Assembly: GCA_029247685.1 (NCBI GenBank)
Contig: JAQWKT010000035.1
Location: 1-64,000 of the forward strand
DNA length: 64,000 nt
Direction of reading: 5' to 3'
From: Crocinitomicaceae bacterium
GTDB taxonomy: Bacteria; Bacteroidota; Bacteroidia; Flavobacteriales_D; Crocinitomicaceae
The notes under the pieces were generated by a model that saw nothing but the letters and a program-made list of their open reading frames with translations, ran no database searches and was not told where the DNA came from. Numbering within the stretch: the first letter of the stretch is position 1; every line of letters starts with the position of its first letter. Below, piece after piece: positions 35,753 through 45,146 of the stretch. Both the position numbers and the translations under genes were made by a program.

Positions 35753-36947
35753 ATTCAATAATTATTCTCTTCTCCACCGTTCCATCCTCATAAAGATAAA
35801 AAAGCAAGGTGTTTTTCTTTTCTTCTGACACCCTTCCTGTTATGTCAACTACCTTCACTAATTTTCTTAATTGTAGCTCTTTAGAATCTTCTAATCCTAA
35901 AGAGCCACATTCTAAATCATTAATATAATTCCATACTTCTATATTAAAGGCATTTGGAATAAGAAAATTATCAGGGTTTTCCCCCATTCTAATCCAAACT
36001 AAATTCTGTGATGGCACCACATTAATTATCTGGCCATTTTTTCCTAATGCAGCAACTAAATCCGATGGTGCATTTGGTATAAGTTCATTATTAAAAACAA
36101 ATTGACTTCCAGGGATCATATTCGTTGATTTTCCATTTAACCACCACAGATATCCATACGATTCATTAAGCATTTGAGATGTATTTAACATTTGATTAAA
36201 ATAATTTGTGTCAGTCATTATTTGATTTCCATCCCATTTGCCATTATTTAAAATTAATAATCCAAATCTGGCCATACTTCTTGAAGTACTGTAAAACACA
36301 TTGTCAAATCCATTATATAAAAAGAATCCATTCATTCCTATAGGATTTAAGAGCTTTTGATAATTATAAAGATTAACCCCTTGACCTGTTGCGTTTTCTA
36401 ACACCGGTCTTAAAAGTGTATAAGGGGCATTATGATAAGCCCACCTTAATCCTGGGTCAGATAAATATTTCAAACACGTATCGTTTGTACAATTTAGATC
36501 TAAAACATTATCATTTAAACCTGTTGTCATTGTCAATTGATTCCAAATGGTGATCTTTTGCTCTTGAAGTGAATCTGCATCCGTCCAACCATAGCCTAGA
36601 TAATTAGAAGTGGTATCTGTAATTTGTAAATAACCTTCTTCTTGAGCCATGCCAACCAGGAATGAGCTAATGGTCTTTCCTGCTGAGGCCCAATACCAAC
36701 TTGAAGTATCTGAATGACCATTAAAATATTTTTCTAAAACTATTTTGCCATCCTTTAATAGGATAAAAGATTTAGTATAATTAGTATTTAAGAAACTAAA
36801 CAGACTGTCAATCTTATTTTGACACCAATTAAGACTTGCAGGAGATAAAGAATCCCATGCATTTGAATTGTTTGGTGGAAAATATGTTTGCGCACTAGAT
36901 AAAGTTGCAAACAAGCAAAAGAAAGAAATTATAATCACTCTAGACAC
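35751..36947 (-). CDS. Secreted serine hydrolase of the beta-lactamase / penicillin-binding-protein C family
   Basis: 398 residues. Signal peptide VIIISFFCLFATLSSAQ; catalytic S88-A-G-K91 (SxxK) in YWASAGKTISSFL and the second motif Tyr-x-Asn in WAYHNAPYTLL. The layout resembles class C beta-lactamase-like esterases and 6-aminohexanoate-dimer-type hydrolases; antibiotic hydrolysis is not implied. The last 45 residues (VKVVDITGRVSEEKK ... VEKRIIIE) look like a short T9SS type A sorting domain. The start is GTG at 36947, only four bases after a TATGTTTG box; GTG 36938 is an alternative that gives a tighter signal peptide. Confidence 0.86.
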   Translation of the reverse strand: MSRVIIISFFCLFATLSSAQTYFPPNNSNAWDSLSPASLNWCQNKIDSLFSFLNTNYTKSFILLKDGKIVLEKYFNGHSDTSSWYWASAGKTISSFLVGMAQEEGYLQITDTTSNYLGYGWTDADSLQEQKITIWNQLTMTTGLNDNVLDLNCTNDTCLKYLSDPGLRWAYHNAPYTLLRPVLENATGQGVNLYNYQKLLNPIGMNGFFLYNGFDNVFYSTSRSMARFGLLILNNGKWDGNQIMTDTNYFNQMLNTSQMLNESYGYLWWLNGKSTNMIPGSQFVFNNELIPNAPSDLVAALGKNGQIINVVPSQNLVWIRMGENPDNFLIPNAFNIEVWNYINDLECGSLGLEDSKELQLRKLVKVVDITGRVSEEKKNTLLFYLYEDGTVEKRIIIE

Positions 36948-36951
36948 TTAA

Positions 36952-36959
36952 CAAACATA
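36952..36959 (-). promoter_or_regulatory. Putative -7 element (TATGTTTG) of the serine hydrolase gene
   Basis: Minus-strand TATGTTTG matches TAnnTTTG and ends four bases before the GTG start, implying a leaderless or very short-leader transcript. No -33 TTG at 19 bp. Confidence 0.35.
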
Positions 36960-36995
36960 CTCAATTAGTTTTTAAAAAATTTCGAAATAAGAAGC

Positions 36996-37026
36996 GAGGT
37001 TTCCGACAAACAAAAACCTCCTTTTT
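36996..37026 (+). other. Terminator-like hairpin in the divergent hydrolase/ABC intergenic region
   Basis: Stem GAGGTTT/AAACCTC with an 11-base loop, followed by C and five T on the plus strand. It lies upstream of both divergent genes, where no plus-strand transcript is expected; it could be an attenuator or the end of a short RNA. Confidence 0.35.
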
Positions 37027-37074
37027 AATTTAACATTCTCTTTTTTTAATAACTTTAGTCAAAATAAGCCCCTA

Positions 37075-37944
37075 ATGAACGTTATTGAATCCTTCAACTT
37101 GTCTAAAAATTATGGCAAAGAAGTTGGCATAAAAAACATTAATCTTGAAATTAAAAAAGGGGAAGTATATGGATTTATTGGTCCAAATGGTGCTGGAAAA
37201 TCAACCTTTATTCGAACGCTTTTAGGGTTTTTAATCCCATCAAGTGGCTCTGCAAAAATTTTTGGAAAAGATATTGATCAAAACAGCCATATCATCCGGC
37301 AAAAAATAGGTTATCTACCCTCCGAGGTTCATTATTATGATGGAATGACTTCAAGAGAACTGCTAGAGTATCATGCTCGTTTTTATGATAAACCCGATAT
37401 TGAATCCATAAATGACTTAGCAAACTTGTTTGAATTAGAGTTGGATCGAAAAATTGAAGACCTCTCTTTTGGAAATAAAAAAAAATGCGCCATTCTTCAG
37501 TCGCTTATTCATCAACCGGAACTTTTAATTCTGGACGAACCAACTTCTGGTCTAGATCCTTTAATGCAAAATCGGTTTTTTGAGCTCCTAGAAAAGGAAA
37601 ACAAAAAAGGAACAACCATTTTTTTTAGCTCTCACATTTTAACCGAGGTGCAACGAATGTGCAATCGTGCTGCAATTATAAGAAAAGGACAAATTAATGC
37701 CATTGAAAACATCCAGGATTTGCTAGAAAAACAAATGAAAAAAGCACGTTTTATTTTCAAAGAAAAAACAAATGTTAAATTCATTGATGGCATACAAAAT
37801 CCAAACTGGAGCAATAACAAATTGACTTTTGACTATGTTGGCCCAATTAATCATTTAATTAAATGGATGAATCAACTAGACCTTGTAGATGCAGTTCTAG
37901 AAGAGCCAGATCTTGAAACAATTTTCATGAACTACTATCAATAA
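37075..37944 (+). CDS. ABC transporter ATP-binding protein (ABC-2 exporter type)
   Basis: 289 residues. Walker A GPNGAGKSTF (about 33-42), a divergent signature LSFGNKKK in place of LSGGQ, Walker B LLILDEPTSGLDP and the switch His in FFSSHILTEV. The C-terminal extension of about 70 residues is typical of ABC-2 subfamily ATPases. It pairs with the permease five bases downstream. A TAATAACTTTA element ends 17 bp before the ATG. The substrate cannot be told. Confidence 0.93.
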   Translation: MNVIESFNLSKNYGKEVGIKNINLEIKKGEVYGFIGPNGAGKSTFIRTLLGFLIPSSGSAKIFGKDIDQNSHIIRQKIGYLPSEVHYYDGMTSRELLEYHARFYDKPDIESINDLANLFELELDRKIEDLSFGNKKKCAILQSLIHQPELLILDEPTSGLDPLMQNRFFELLEKENKKGTTIFFSSHILTEVQRMCNRAAIIRKGQINAIENIQDLLEKQMKKARFIFKEKTNVKFIDGIQNPNWSNNKLTFDYVGPINHLIKWMNQLDLVDAVLEEPDLETIFMNYYQ

Positions 37945-37948
37945 TAGG

Positions 37949-38731
37949 ATGAATAGAAACTTATACAACAAAGAGCTTAAACGAAACCGAAAAAACTTAT
38001 TCATCTGGTCTGGTATTGCGGTTGCTTTTACGTTTATGATTACTTCCTTATACCCTACTTTTCAAAATGCAGGTCAAGCCATGATGGATACCATGCCTAA
38101 AGAAATGACAAAAGCATTTGGAATGGATATGGCAGAATGGAAACATATTATGGGATATTATAAAACTTATTATGGCTTTCATATTATTCTAATCATGTCT
38201 ATTTATGCTTGTTCATGTGGAGCAAACATCATCTCCAAAGAAGAGCGTGAAAAAACTTCTGAGTTTTTGTTTAGTAAACCCATTTCTAGAAAAACCATTT
38301 TTATAAGCAAAACATTCTCTTTGTTGACACTCATTTTTTTAATTTTTGCATTTCAAACAAGCGCATCTTTACTTGGTGTATTCTTTTTTGACAATGGAAC
38401 AATTGATTGGATTACCTTTTTTTACATGCATTTTAATGGGCTTGTGCTCATTTCATTTTTTGGAACTCTTGGCTTATTAATTTCTCTTCTTACTAAACCA
38501 AAAAAGAATTTTATGGGAATTGTGGTAGGGATTATATTTACTTGTTATTTCTTACATGCCATTTCAAAATCGCTAGAAGATGTAGAATGGATTGGGCTAT
38601 TCTCCCCCTTTCACTACCTTAATTTTGATGAAAAGACCAACTTTATTTCTGTTGCAATTTTCTTTGTTATAATTACCCTATTTATAATCTCTTCTTTTAA
38701 ATTGTTAAAGCAAAAAAACATTAACGCCTAG
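37949..38731 (+). CDS. ABC-2 type transporter permease
   Basis: 260 residues with about six membrane helices (first at about 18-38; later ones from about 75 to 255). ISKEEREKTSEFLFSKPISRKTIFISK, between helices two and three, is the coupling segment typical of ABC-2 permeases. It forms an inner-membrane exporter with the preceding ATPase. No partner gene reveals the substrate. Confidence 0.9.
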   Translation: MNRNLYNKELKRNRKNLFIWSGIAVAFTFMITSLYPTFQNAGQAMMDTMPKEMTKAFGMDMAEWKHIMGYYKTYYGFHIILIMSIYACSCGANIISKEEREKTSEFLFSKPISRKTIFISKTFSLLTLIFLIFAFQTSASLLGVFFFDNGTIDWITFFYMHFNGLVLISFFGTLGLLISLLTKPKKNFMGIVVGIIFTCYFLHAISKSLEDVEWIGLFSPFHYLNFDEKTNFISVAIFFVIITLFIISSFKLLKQKNINA

Positions 38732-38872
38732 TTAAAAAAAAATCTCCTAATTAAGTTATTCATTAACAACTAGTTATTTGTAATAAAGAGATATTTTAAC
38801 AAAAATTTGTTAAGTTGGATTTTTATTTAGATTTTTGGGCTCACAAAAATTTTAATAACCAAAATTATAACC

Positions 38873-40786
38873 ATGAAAAAAACTTTATTATCTATTTTTT
38901 CAGTTGCTTTAGGATTATCTCTTAACGCACAAACTTATTTCTCTGAAGATTTCTCTGGAGGACTAGGACAATTTACATCTACTGACGCAGATGCCGATGG
39001 CTTCGAGTGGGAAACCGTTGACTATGCAGCTGGTGATGGACAAGGAAACGTTGCGACATCTGCATCATGGGATGGCAATACAGGACCTTTAACGCCTGAC
39101 AACTGGCTAATTTCTTCAGCAATTGATTTGAGCAATGCTACTGGAACAGTAATGTTAGAATGGGTCGTTATGGCGCAAGATCAAGCATGGGCAGATGAGA
39201 ATTACTCCGTTTATGTTGCATCTTCAAACAGTCCAACTGCTTTGGGTGCATCAGCAACAACTTTCACAGAAGTAATTGGAACCTCTTCTGGCTATATGGC
39301 TAGATCTTTAGACGTTTCTTCATTTGCTGGACAAACTGTTTATGTGGCATTTCGTCATCACAACTGTACGGATTGGTTCAGAATGAACTTAGATGATATT
39401 TCAGTTAGAACAATTCAAGCAAACGATGTTGAAATGACTTCTATTTCTACTCCTACAGTTTCAGCTACTGGAACAAATGTTACTATAGCTGGTACGGTTA
39501 CAAACAAAGGAGCAAACACCATTACTTCTTTAGATGTAACTTGGGATGATGGAAGTGGATCGCAATCAGAAACTTTCGCAGTAAACATACCTACAAACGG
39601 AACTTATAACTTTTCACACGGTACTCAACTAAGCGTTGCTTCAGCTATTGCATACAACTTAAACGTATGTGCTGAAATAACTGGCGTAGTTGATGGAGAT
39701 GCTTCTAACAACTGTGTTTCTCATACGGTATCAGGTCAAGGATTTGTTCCAACAAAGCACGTCGTTATTGAAGAAGGTACAGGAACTTGGTGTGGATGGT
39801 GCCCAAGAGGTGCTGTAGCTATGGAAACGCTTAACAGCGATGCCTCAAGACCTAACTTTATTGGAATTGCTGTTCACAATGGAGACCCAATGACAGTTAG
39901 TGCTTACGATAATGGAGCTAATTTTAGTGGATTTCCAGGAATGAATGTCAACCGAAAACATCTCGGAGAAAGTGTTTCTACAACTGCTATGCAAGATTTT
40001 TATGACCAAGAATCTACGACGCCAACAAGTGCAGATGTTTCTGTTACTGCTAGTTGTGATGCAAACGGTAACATTACTTGTGAAGTAACTGCTACATTTG
40101 CTGCAACGGTTACCACTGAACATAGACTTGCTGCTGTTTTAGTAGAAAACCTTGTTACAGGTGGTTCTGGGTATGAGCAATCTAACTACTATAGTAACCA
40201 ATCTCAAAACATTGCTTTAACAAGCCCTAACAACGGTGGAATGCCTAATTTTGACTGGCAAGCTGCAGCTAACCCTGTTCCTTCGGCAACAATGGTTTAT
40301 GACCATGTTGGTAGAGAGCTTCTAGGTGGATATGATGGCCAAGCAAACTCCATTACTACTCCAGCTAATGCAAATAGCTCACAATCGGCTACATTTAATA
40401 CGAGTGTGCCAAGTGCATCTAATGCATGGAACCTGCACGTGGTTGGTTTATTAATTAATTCTTCTACTGGAGAAATCGTTAATGCTAATGAAACTGGTCT
40501 TCAATTGCTTGGATTACCAGAAAACAACACCATTAACTCCTTTAATGTTTACCCTAATCCAACAAGTGATTTTGCAGTAATTAATTTTGAATTAAACCAA
40601 ACTGCTGATGTAGAGATTTCGATAACTGACATGACAGGTAAAGTGGTTTACTCTTCAGCGATTAGTAATGTGTCAGGTGTTAAATCTATTAACATTAGTG
40701 CTGACAACATGAATAATGGAATTTATTTTGTAAACCTTAAATCCAATGGTAGCAAAATGAGTCAAAAACTTACTATCAATAAATAA
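38873..40786 (+). CDS. T9SS type A cargo with Omp28/thioredoxin-like domain, copy 1
   Basis: 637 residues. Signal peptide (LLSIFSVALGLSLNAQ); a choice-of-anchor/MAM-like beta domain (about 20-180, FSEDFSGGLGQFTS, DNWLISSAIDLS); a CARDB-like domain (about 185-285); an Omp28-type thioredoxin-like domain (about 295-510) with Cys307-Gly-Trp-Cys310; and a T9SS type A domain (about 560-637, VYPNPTSDFAVINF). Probably a surface or secreted protein with a redox-capable CxxC; function unknown. It is followed by its own terminator and a paralogue. One 56-bp stretch around the CxxC is identical to copy 2. Confidence 0.88.
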   Translation: MKKTLLSIFSVALGLSLNAQTYFSEDFSGGLGQFTSTDADADGFEWETVDYAAGDGQGNVATSASWDGNTGPLTPDNWLISSAIDLSNATGTVMLEWVVMAQDQAWADENYSVYVASSNSPTALGASATTFTEVIGTSSGYMARSLDVSSFAGQTVYVAFRHHNCTDWFRMNLDDISVRTIQANDVEMTSISTPTVSATGTNVTIAGTVTNKGANTITSLDVTWDDGSGSQSETFAVNIPTNGTYNFSHGTQLSVASAIAYNLNVCAEITGVVDGDASNNCVSHTVSGQGFVPTKHVVIEEGTGTWCGWCPRGAVAMETLNSDASRPNFIGIAVHNGDPMTVSAYDNGANFSGFPGMNVNRKHLGESVSTTAMQDFYDQESTTPTSADVSVTASCDANGNITCEVTATFAATVTTEHRLAAVLVENLVTGGSGYEQSNYYSNQSQNIALTSPNNGGMPNFDWQAAANPVPSATMVYDHVGRELLGGYDGQANSITTPANANSSQSATFNTSVPSASNAWNLHVVGLLINSSTGEIVNANETGLQLLGLPENNTINSFNVYPNPTSDFAVINFELNQTADVEISITDMTGKVVYSSAISNVSGVKSINISADNMNNGIYFVNLKSNGSKMSQKLTINK

Positions 40787-40810
40787 GTAAATATTGTTTT
40801 TTAAATATAA

Positions 40811-40835
40811 AAGCCGGGGCATCCCGGCTTTTATT
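40811..40835 (+). terminator. Terminator after Omp28-like copy 1
   Basis: Perfect GC-rich stem AAGCCGGG/CCCGGCTT, loop GCAT, then TTATT. Confidence 0.85.
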
Positions 40836-40912
40836 ATTTTATAAATATTATGATTTTAGCTTTAATTAGCTTAATTTTATTATTCAATTTAATTTTTAAA
40901 TATAAATATATT

Positions 40913-42976
40913 ATGAGAAAACTTTACTTATTAGTCGTTGCCTTTGCTTTTTGTATTGCACAAGTAAATGCACAATATTATTACATCCCTAGTACAACTA
41001 CTCCTGGAAATCCTGGAGGAATTAATAGTATTGGAGGTGAATATCCTGCTGGATCAGGATTAGACGCTAGCTGGACTTCCATTTTATCTGCAAACAATGC
41101 AACACCTGCTTGGACTCCATCACAAACAATTCCTTTTAGTTTTGACTTTAATGGCACAGCTGTAACGGACTATAAAGTTTCTTCCTCTGGAGTTTTAACT
41201 TTTACTACTTCTGCTACTACCGCTCCATCATACACCAATGCAGCTATTCCTGATGCAAGTATTCCTGACAACTCAATTATGATTTGGGGAATCTCTGGAA
41301 CAGGGGCAAATGATGAAATAGTTACGCAAACTTTCGGAACAGCAGGGGCTAGACAACATTGGATTTTCTTCCCATCATATACTGCTGGAGGTTCATGGAG
41401 TTATTGGTCTATCGTTTTAGAAGAAACAACAAACTATATTTACATCGTTGATCAAAGACATGGTGGTTCGCCAACAGTTACTGCAGGAGTTCAAATAAGC
41501 GGCACTGAAGCGTATTCTGTTTCAGGTTCGCCAAGTCTTGCTAATCTTGCTGGCACAGCTCCAGATGATACAGATAACTATTACTACGAATTTCGTCAAG
41601 GAACATTACCAGGAGACAACATTGCTCTATCTTCAATCTCTACTCCTACTATAGGAACTATTGGAGCAAATGTTTCTATTGCAGGAACCGTTACAAACCT
41701 TGGTGGAAACACAGTTACTTCAATTGACGTTACGTGGGACGATGGTTCTGGTGCAAATTCAGAAACAATTGGTGGATTAAATATTCCAACTTATGGAACT
41801 TATAATTTCACGCATGGTACAGCGCTAACGGTTGGATCTACTCACAACATGAACATATGTGCACAAATAACTGGTGTTCAAGATGTTGACACAAGTGATA
41901 ACTGCACCACTCATACCGTTTCAGGTTTGGCATTTACGCCAACAAGACACGTTGTCATTGAAGAAGGAACAGGTACATGGTGTGGATGGTGCCCAAGAGG
42001 TGCTGTAGCTATGGAAACGCTTAACAGCGATGCATCAAGACCTAACTTTATTGGTATTGCCGTTCATAATGGAGATCCAATGACAGTTACTGCATATGAC
42101 AATGGTGCAAACTTTAGCGGTTTCCCTGGAATGAATGTAAACCGAAAATATCTTGGAGAAAGTGTTTCCACTACAGCAATGGAAGGCTTTTATGACCAAG
42201 CATCTGCGGAACCAACAAATTGCGATGTTGCAGTTACTGCAACATACGATGCTGGTGGATCTATAAACGCTGTTGTTACGGCAACCTTTGCTGCTGAAGT
42301 TACCACAGAACACAGACTTGCTGCAGTTTTAGTAGAAAATGTAGTAACAGGAACAGGCTCTGGTTATGATCAATCAAATTATTATAGCTTTCAATCTCAA
42401 GACCTTGCTTTAGTAAGCCCAAATAGTGGTTCTATGCCAAACTTTGATTGGCAAGGAGCAACAAACCCAGTTTCAGCGGCTGAAATGACCTATGACCATG
42501 TTGGTCGAGAACTTTATGGTGGATATGATGGACAATCTAGTTCCATTACTTTACCTGCTACTGCAAACAGTTCTCAGTCTTACACATTTAGTGGTACCGT
42601 TGGATCTTATAATCCTGCTAATTGTCATGTGGTTGGTTTAATTATTAATTCTTCTACTGGAGAAATAATGAATGCTAATGAAGCAAGTATGGCATTAGTA
42701 GGCCTACAAGAAAACAGCTTGGTTAAGCTATTTAATGTTTTCCCAAATCCTACTAAAGAACTAGCGGTTATTAACTTTAACCTAGATAAAACATGTGATG
42801 TTATTGTTGAAATAACCGACATGACAGGAAAAGTGATTTTTAGCAGAAACCTAGACAACGCTTCAGGTTTTCAAAATGTCAACATTAATGTTGAAAACAT
42901 GAATAACGGAATTTATTTTGTTAATCTTAAAACAGATGCTAACATTCTAAGTAAAAAGCTTACAGTTAACAAATAA
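40913..42976 (+). CDS. T9SS type A cargo with Omp28/thioredoxin-like domain, copy 2
   Basis: 687 residues from ATG 40913; the ORF-track start 21 codons earlier lies in AT-rich leader, while this ATG gives the signal peptide RKLYLLVVAFAFCIAQVNAQ. The N-terminal domain (about 20-235) is unrelated to that of copy 1, but from the CARDB-like domain (about 240-335) through the Omp28-like domain (about 345-560, Cys357-Gly-Trp-Cys360) to the T9SS type A domain (about 610-687) the two align closely. So this is a tandem duplicate with an exchanged N-terminus. Confidence 0.87.
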   Translation: MRKLYLLVVAFAFCIAQVNAQYYYIPSTTTPGNPGGINSIGGEYPAGSGLDASWTSILSANNATPAWTPSQTIPFSFDFNGTAVTDYKVSSSGVLTFTTSATTAPSYTNAAIPDASIPDNSIMIWGISGTGANDEIVTQTFGTAGARQHWIFFPSYTAGGSWSYWSIVLEETTNYIYIVDQRHGGSPTVTAGVQISGTEAYSVSGSPSLANLAGTAPDDTDNYYYEFRQGTLPGDNIALSSISTPTIGTIGANVSIAGTVTNLGGNTVTSIDVTWDDGSGANSETIGGLNIPTYGTYNFTHGTALTVGSTHNMNICAQITGVQDVDTSDNCTTHTVSGLAFTPTRHVVIEEGTGTWCGWCPRGAVAMETLNSDASRPNFIGIAVHNGDPMTVTAYDNGANFSGFPGMNVNRKYLGESVSTTAMEGFYDQASAEPTNCDVAVTATYDAGGSINAVVTATFAAEVTTEHRLAAVLVENVVTGTGSGYDQSNYYSFQSQDLALVSPNSGSMPNFDWQGATNPVSAAEMTYDHVGRELYGGYDGQSSSITLPATANSSQSYTFSGTVGSYNPANCHVVGLIINSSTGEIMNANEASMALVGLQENSLVKLFNVFPNPTKELAVINFNLDKTCDVIVEITDMTGKVIFSRNLDNASGFQNVNINVENMNNGIYFVNLKTDANILSKKLTVNK

Positions 42977-42997
42977 TTTTTTTCCCCTTAATAAAAG

Positions 42998-43026
42998 AGC
43001 CAGGCAAGTGTCTGGCTTTTTTTTTT
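42998..43026 (+). terminator. Terminator after Omp28-like copy 2
   Basis: Stem AGCCAGGC/GTCTGGCT (one G-T pair), loop AAGT, then ten T. Confidence 0.85.
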
Positions 43027-43077
43027 AAGTTTTATTATTTATATCCTTTTTTTTTAGACTTTTGCAAAAAAAAATTT

Positions 43078-44280
43078 ATGCAAAAACATAAACCAGCAGA
43101 TAAAATACAAGACATTCAATTCTTTGGGGAATATGGTGGAATTAATCCATCAATAACTGACTCTTCTACCTTTACATACCTAGAAGGAAAAACAATGGAG
43201 GAAGTGTTTGGGGGAGAAAGGGAAGGGTGTTATTTATATTCCAGACATACAAATCCAAGCACCTCTTATCTAGCAGAGGCAATCGCAAGCATGGAAAACA
43301 CGGAAGCTGCTCAAGTAACGGCTTCTGGAATGGGTGCGATTAGTTCTGTTTTATTACAACTATGTAAAACTGGCGATCACATAATTAGTAGCAGAACAAT
43401 ATATGGTGGCACCTATGCTTTAATGAAAAACTTTTTACCAAAGTTTGGTGTAAAAACTACATTTATAAACACTAAAGATTATTCACAAATAGAAAAATCG
43501 ATTAACAAAAACACCAAAGTTATCTATTTAGAATCCATGAGTAATCCACTTCTTGAGGTGGGTGATTTAAAAAAAATATCAATAATCGCAAAAAAAAACA
43601 ATCTTAAACTTGTCGTTGATAACACGTTTACACCGCTAATCTTCACTCCTAAAGATCTAGGTGCGGATGTGGTTATTCACTCGCTAACTAAATTTATAAA
43701 TGGTGCAAGTGATGCTGTTGGAGGAGTAATTTGTTCCAACAAAGAATTTATACACGAATTAATTGACGTAAACCATGGAGCTGCTATGCTATTAGGGCCA
43801 ACAATGGACGCAGTTAAAGCAAATAGCATTTTAAAAAATATGAGAACACTTCATGTTCGAATAAAACAGCATAGCAAAAACGCAAAATTTTTAGCTCATA
43901 AATTTATCGAACTAGGAGTTAAAACGTTTTATCCAGGAATAAAAGATCATCCATCATATAAAATCATGCAAATGCAAAAAAACGAGGAATTTGGATGTGG
44001 CGGAATGTTAATGATTGATGTAGGAAACATGAAAAATGCCTACGATTTAATGGAAGAAATGCAACATGAAAAAATTGGATATTTAGCAGTAAGTCTAGGG
44101 TTTTATAAAACATTATTTAGCGCACCTGGAGCAAGTACTTCATCGGAGATACCAGAAGAAGAGCAAAAAGAAATGGGGCTTTCCCAAGGGTTTATTCGAC
44201 TATCGGTTGGTTTAGACAATGACATCGAAAGAACATTTGAAAAAATTAAAAGCTGTATGATTAAAAGAGATCTAATTTAA
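43078..44280 (+). CDS. Cys/Met metabolism PLP-dependent enzyme (methionine gamma-lyase-like)
   Basis: 400 residues of the trans-sulfuration PLP family: YSRHTNPSTSYLAEAIASME, SGMGAISSVLLQL, YLESMSNPLLEV, VVDNTFTPL and the PLP-binding lysine in VIHSLTKFINGASDAVGG. Family members include methionine gamma-lyase, cystathionine synthases and lyases; the long N-terminus and overall pattern favour a lyase acting on methionine or a related thioether, but the substrate is not proven. A TraB/GumN gene follows after two bases. Confidence 0.9.
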   Translation: MQKHKPADKIQDIQFFGEYGGINPSITDSSTFTYLEGKTMEEVFGGEREGCYLYSRHTNPSTSYLAEAIASMENTEAAQVTASGMGAISSVLLQLCKTGDHIISSRTIYGGTYALMKNFLPKFGVKTTFINTKDYSQIEKSINKNTKVIYLESMSNPLLEVGDLKKISIIAKKNNLKLVVDNTFTPLIFTPKDLGADVVIHSLTKFINGASDAVGGVICSNKEFIHELIDVNHGAAMLLGPTMDAVKANSILKNMRTLHVRIKQHSKNAKFLAHKFIELGVKTFYPGIKDHPSYKIMQMQKNEEFGCGGMLMIDVGNMKNAYDLMEEMQHEKIGYLAVSLGFYKTLFSAPGASTSSEIPEEEQKEMGLSQGFIRLSVGLDNDIERTFEKIKSCMIKRDLI

Positions 44281-44282
44281 TC

Positions 44283-45143
44283 ATGATAAAAGTTTCTTTT
44301 CTTTCCATATTAATACATGTTTCGCTATGTTGTATATCACAAGAAAATTCGAACTCTTTACTATGGAAAATTACTGGTTCTGAAAAAAACAAAATCTCTT
44401 ATTTATATGGAACCATACACATGGTAAAAAAAGAAGATTTTGTCATTAAAGAAAAAGTGAAAAAAGCATTTAATAAATGTGAGGTTTTGGCCTTAGAGGT
44501 TAACTTAAAAATGAGTTTAAAAACCAAAATGAATCTTGCAATGCAAACCCTTCTTCCAAAAGGCAAAAGCGTTAAAGATTTTATCTCAAAAGAAGATTTT
44601 CAACTTTTGAGCTCTTATGCTAAAGACTCTATTAATCTTTCCGATAAAAAATTTAAGAACTACCTAAAATTAAAGCCCTTTTTTCTTTCTTCTATTTTAA
44701 TAAAAGAATCGCTAGGGAAAATAAAATCATATGATGAAGAATTTTACAAAATGAGTTCCAAAAAAAAGATGAGGCATATTGGTTTAGAGAAAATTGAAGA
44801 CCAATTAAGAATGGTTAATCAGATTTCGTTTAAAGAACAAGGCGAAATGATGATGCATGGAATAACTAATAATGAAAATTCATTTGAAAAACTTGTTCAG
44901 GCATACCTTGATGAAGATTTAAATTTGTTAAGTAAATTAATTTCAAATGACAGTCAAAATTTGAAAGAATTTGAATACAACTTTCTTGTTAAAAGAAATC
45001 AAAAATGGATACCTATTATTGAAAAAACAATCCAAAAGCACAACTCCTTTATCGCGGTTGGGGCAGGACATTTATTTGGAGAAAACGGCGTTATTTCTCT
45101 TTTAAAGAAAAATGGATATGAAGTTGCACCTGTTTTTAATTAA
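44283..45143 (+). CDS. TraB/GumN family protein
   Basis: 286 residues with a short N-terminal signal (VSFLSILIHVSLCCIS). YLYGTIHMVKKED, CEVLALEV, RHIGLEKIEDQL and the C-terminal FIAVGAGHLFGENGVISLL match the TraB/PrgY/GumN family, whose conserved Gx2H and Glu residues suggest a metalloprotease. Its true role in bacteria is not settled. It is coupled to the upstream PLP enzyme and converges on a T9SS type B gene with a three-base gap. Confidence 0.88.
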   Translation: MIKVSFLSILIHVSLCCISQENSNSLLWKITGSEKNKISYLYGTIHMVKKEDFVIKEKVKKAFNKCEVLALEVNLKMSLKTKMNLAMQTLLPKGKSVKDFISKEDFQLLSSYAKDSINLSDKKFKNYLKLKPFFLSSILIKESLGKIKSYDEEFYKMSSKKKMRHIGLEKIEDQLRMVNQISFKEQGEMMMHGITNNENSFEKLVQAYLDEDLNLLSKLISNDSQNLKEFEYNFLVKRNQKWIPIIEKTIQKHNSFIAVGAGHLFGENGVISLLKKNGYEVAPVFN

Positions 45144-45146
45144 TTT

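Noticed and set aside
35751-36947. Serine hydrolase as an antibiotic beta-lactamase
   Set aside because: It shares the SxxK and Tyr-x-Asn fold motifs, but sequence and secretion features fit the broad esterase/beta-lactamase-like family; resistance cannot be claimed.
39845-42313. Paired 92-residue antisense ORFs in both Omp28-like genes (39845-40123 and 42035-42313)
   Set aside because: They resemble each other only because the two sense genes are paralogous there; they have no start context or function of their own.
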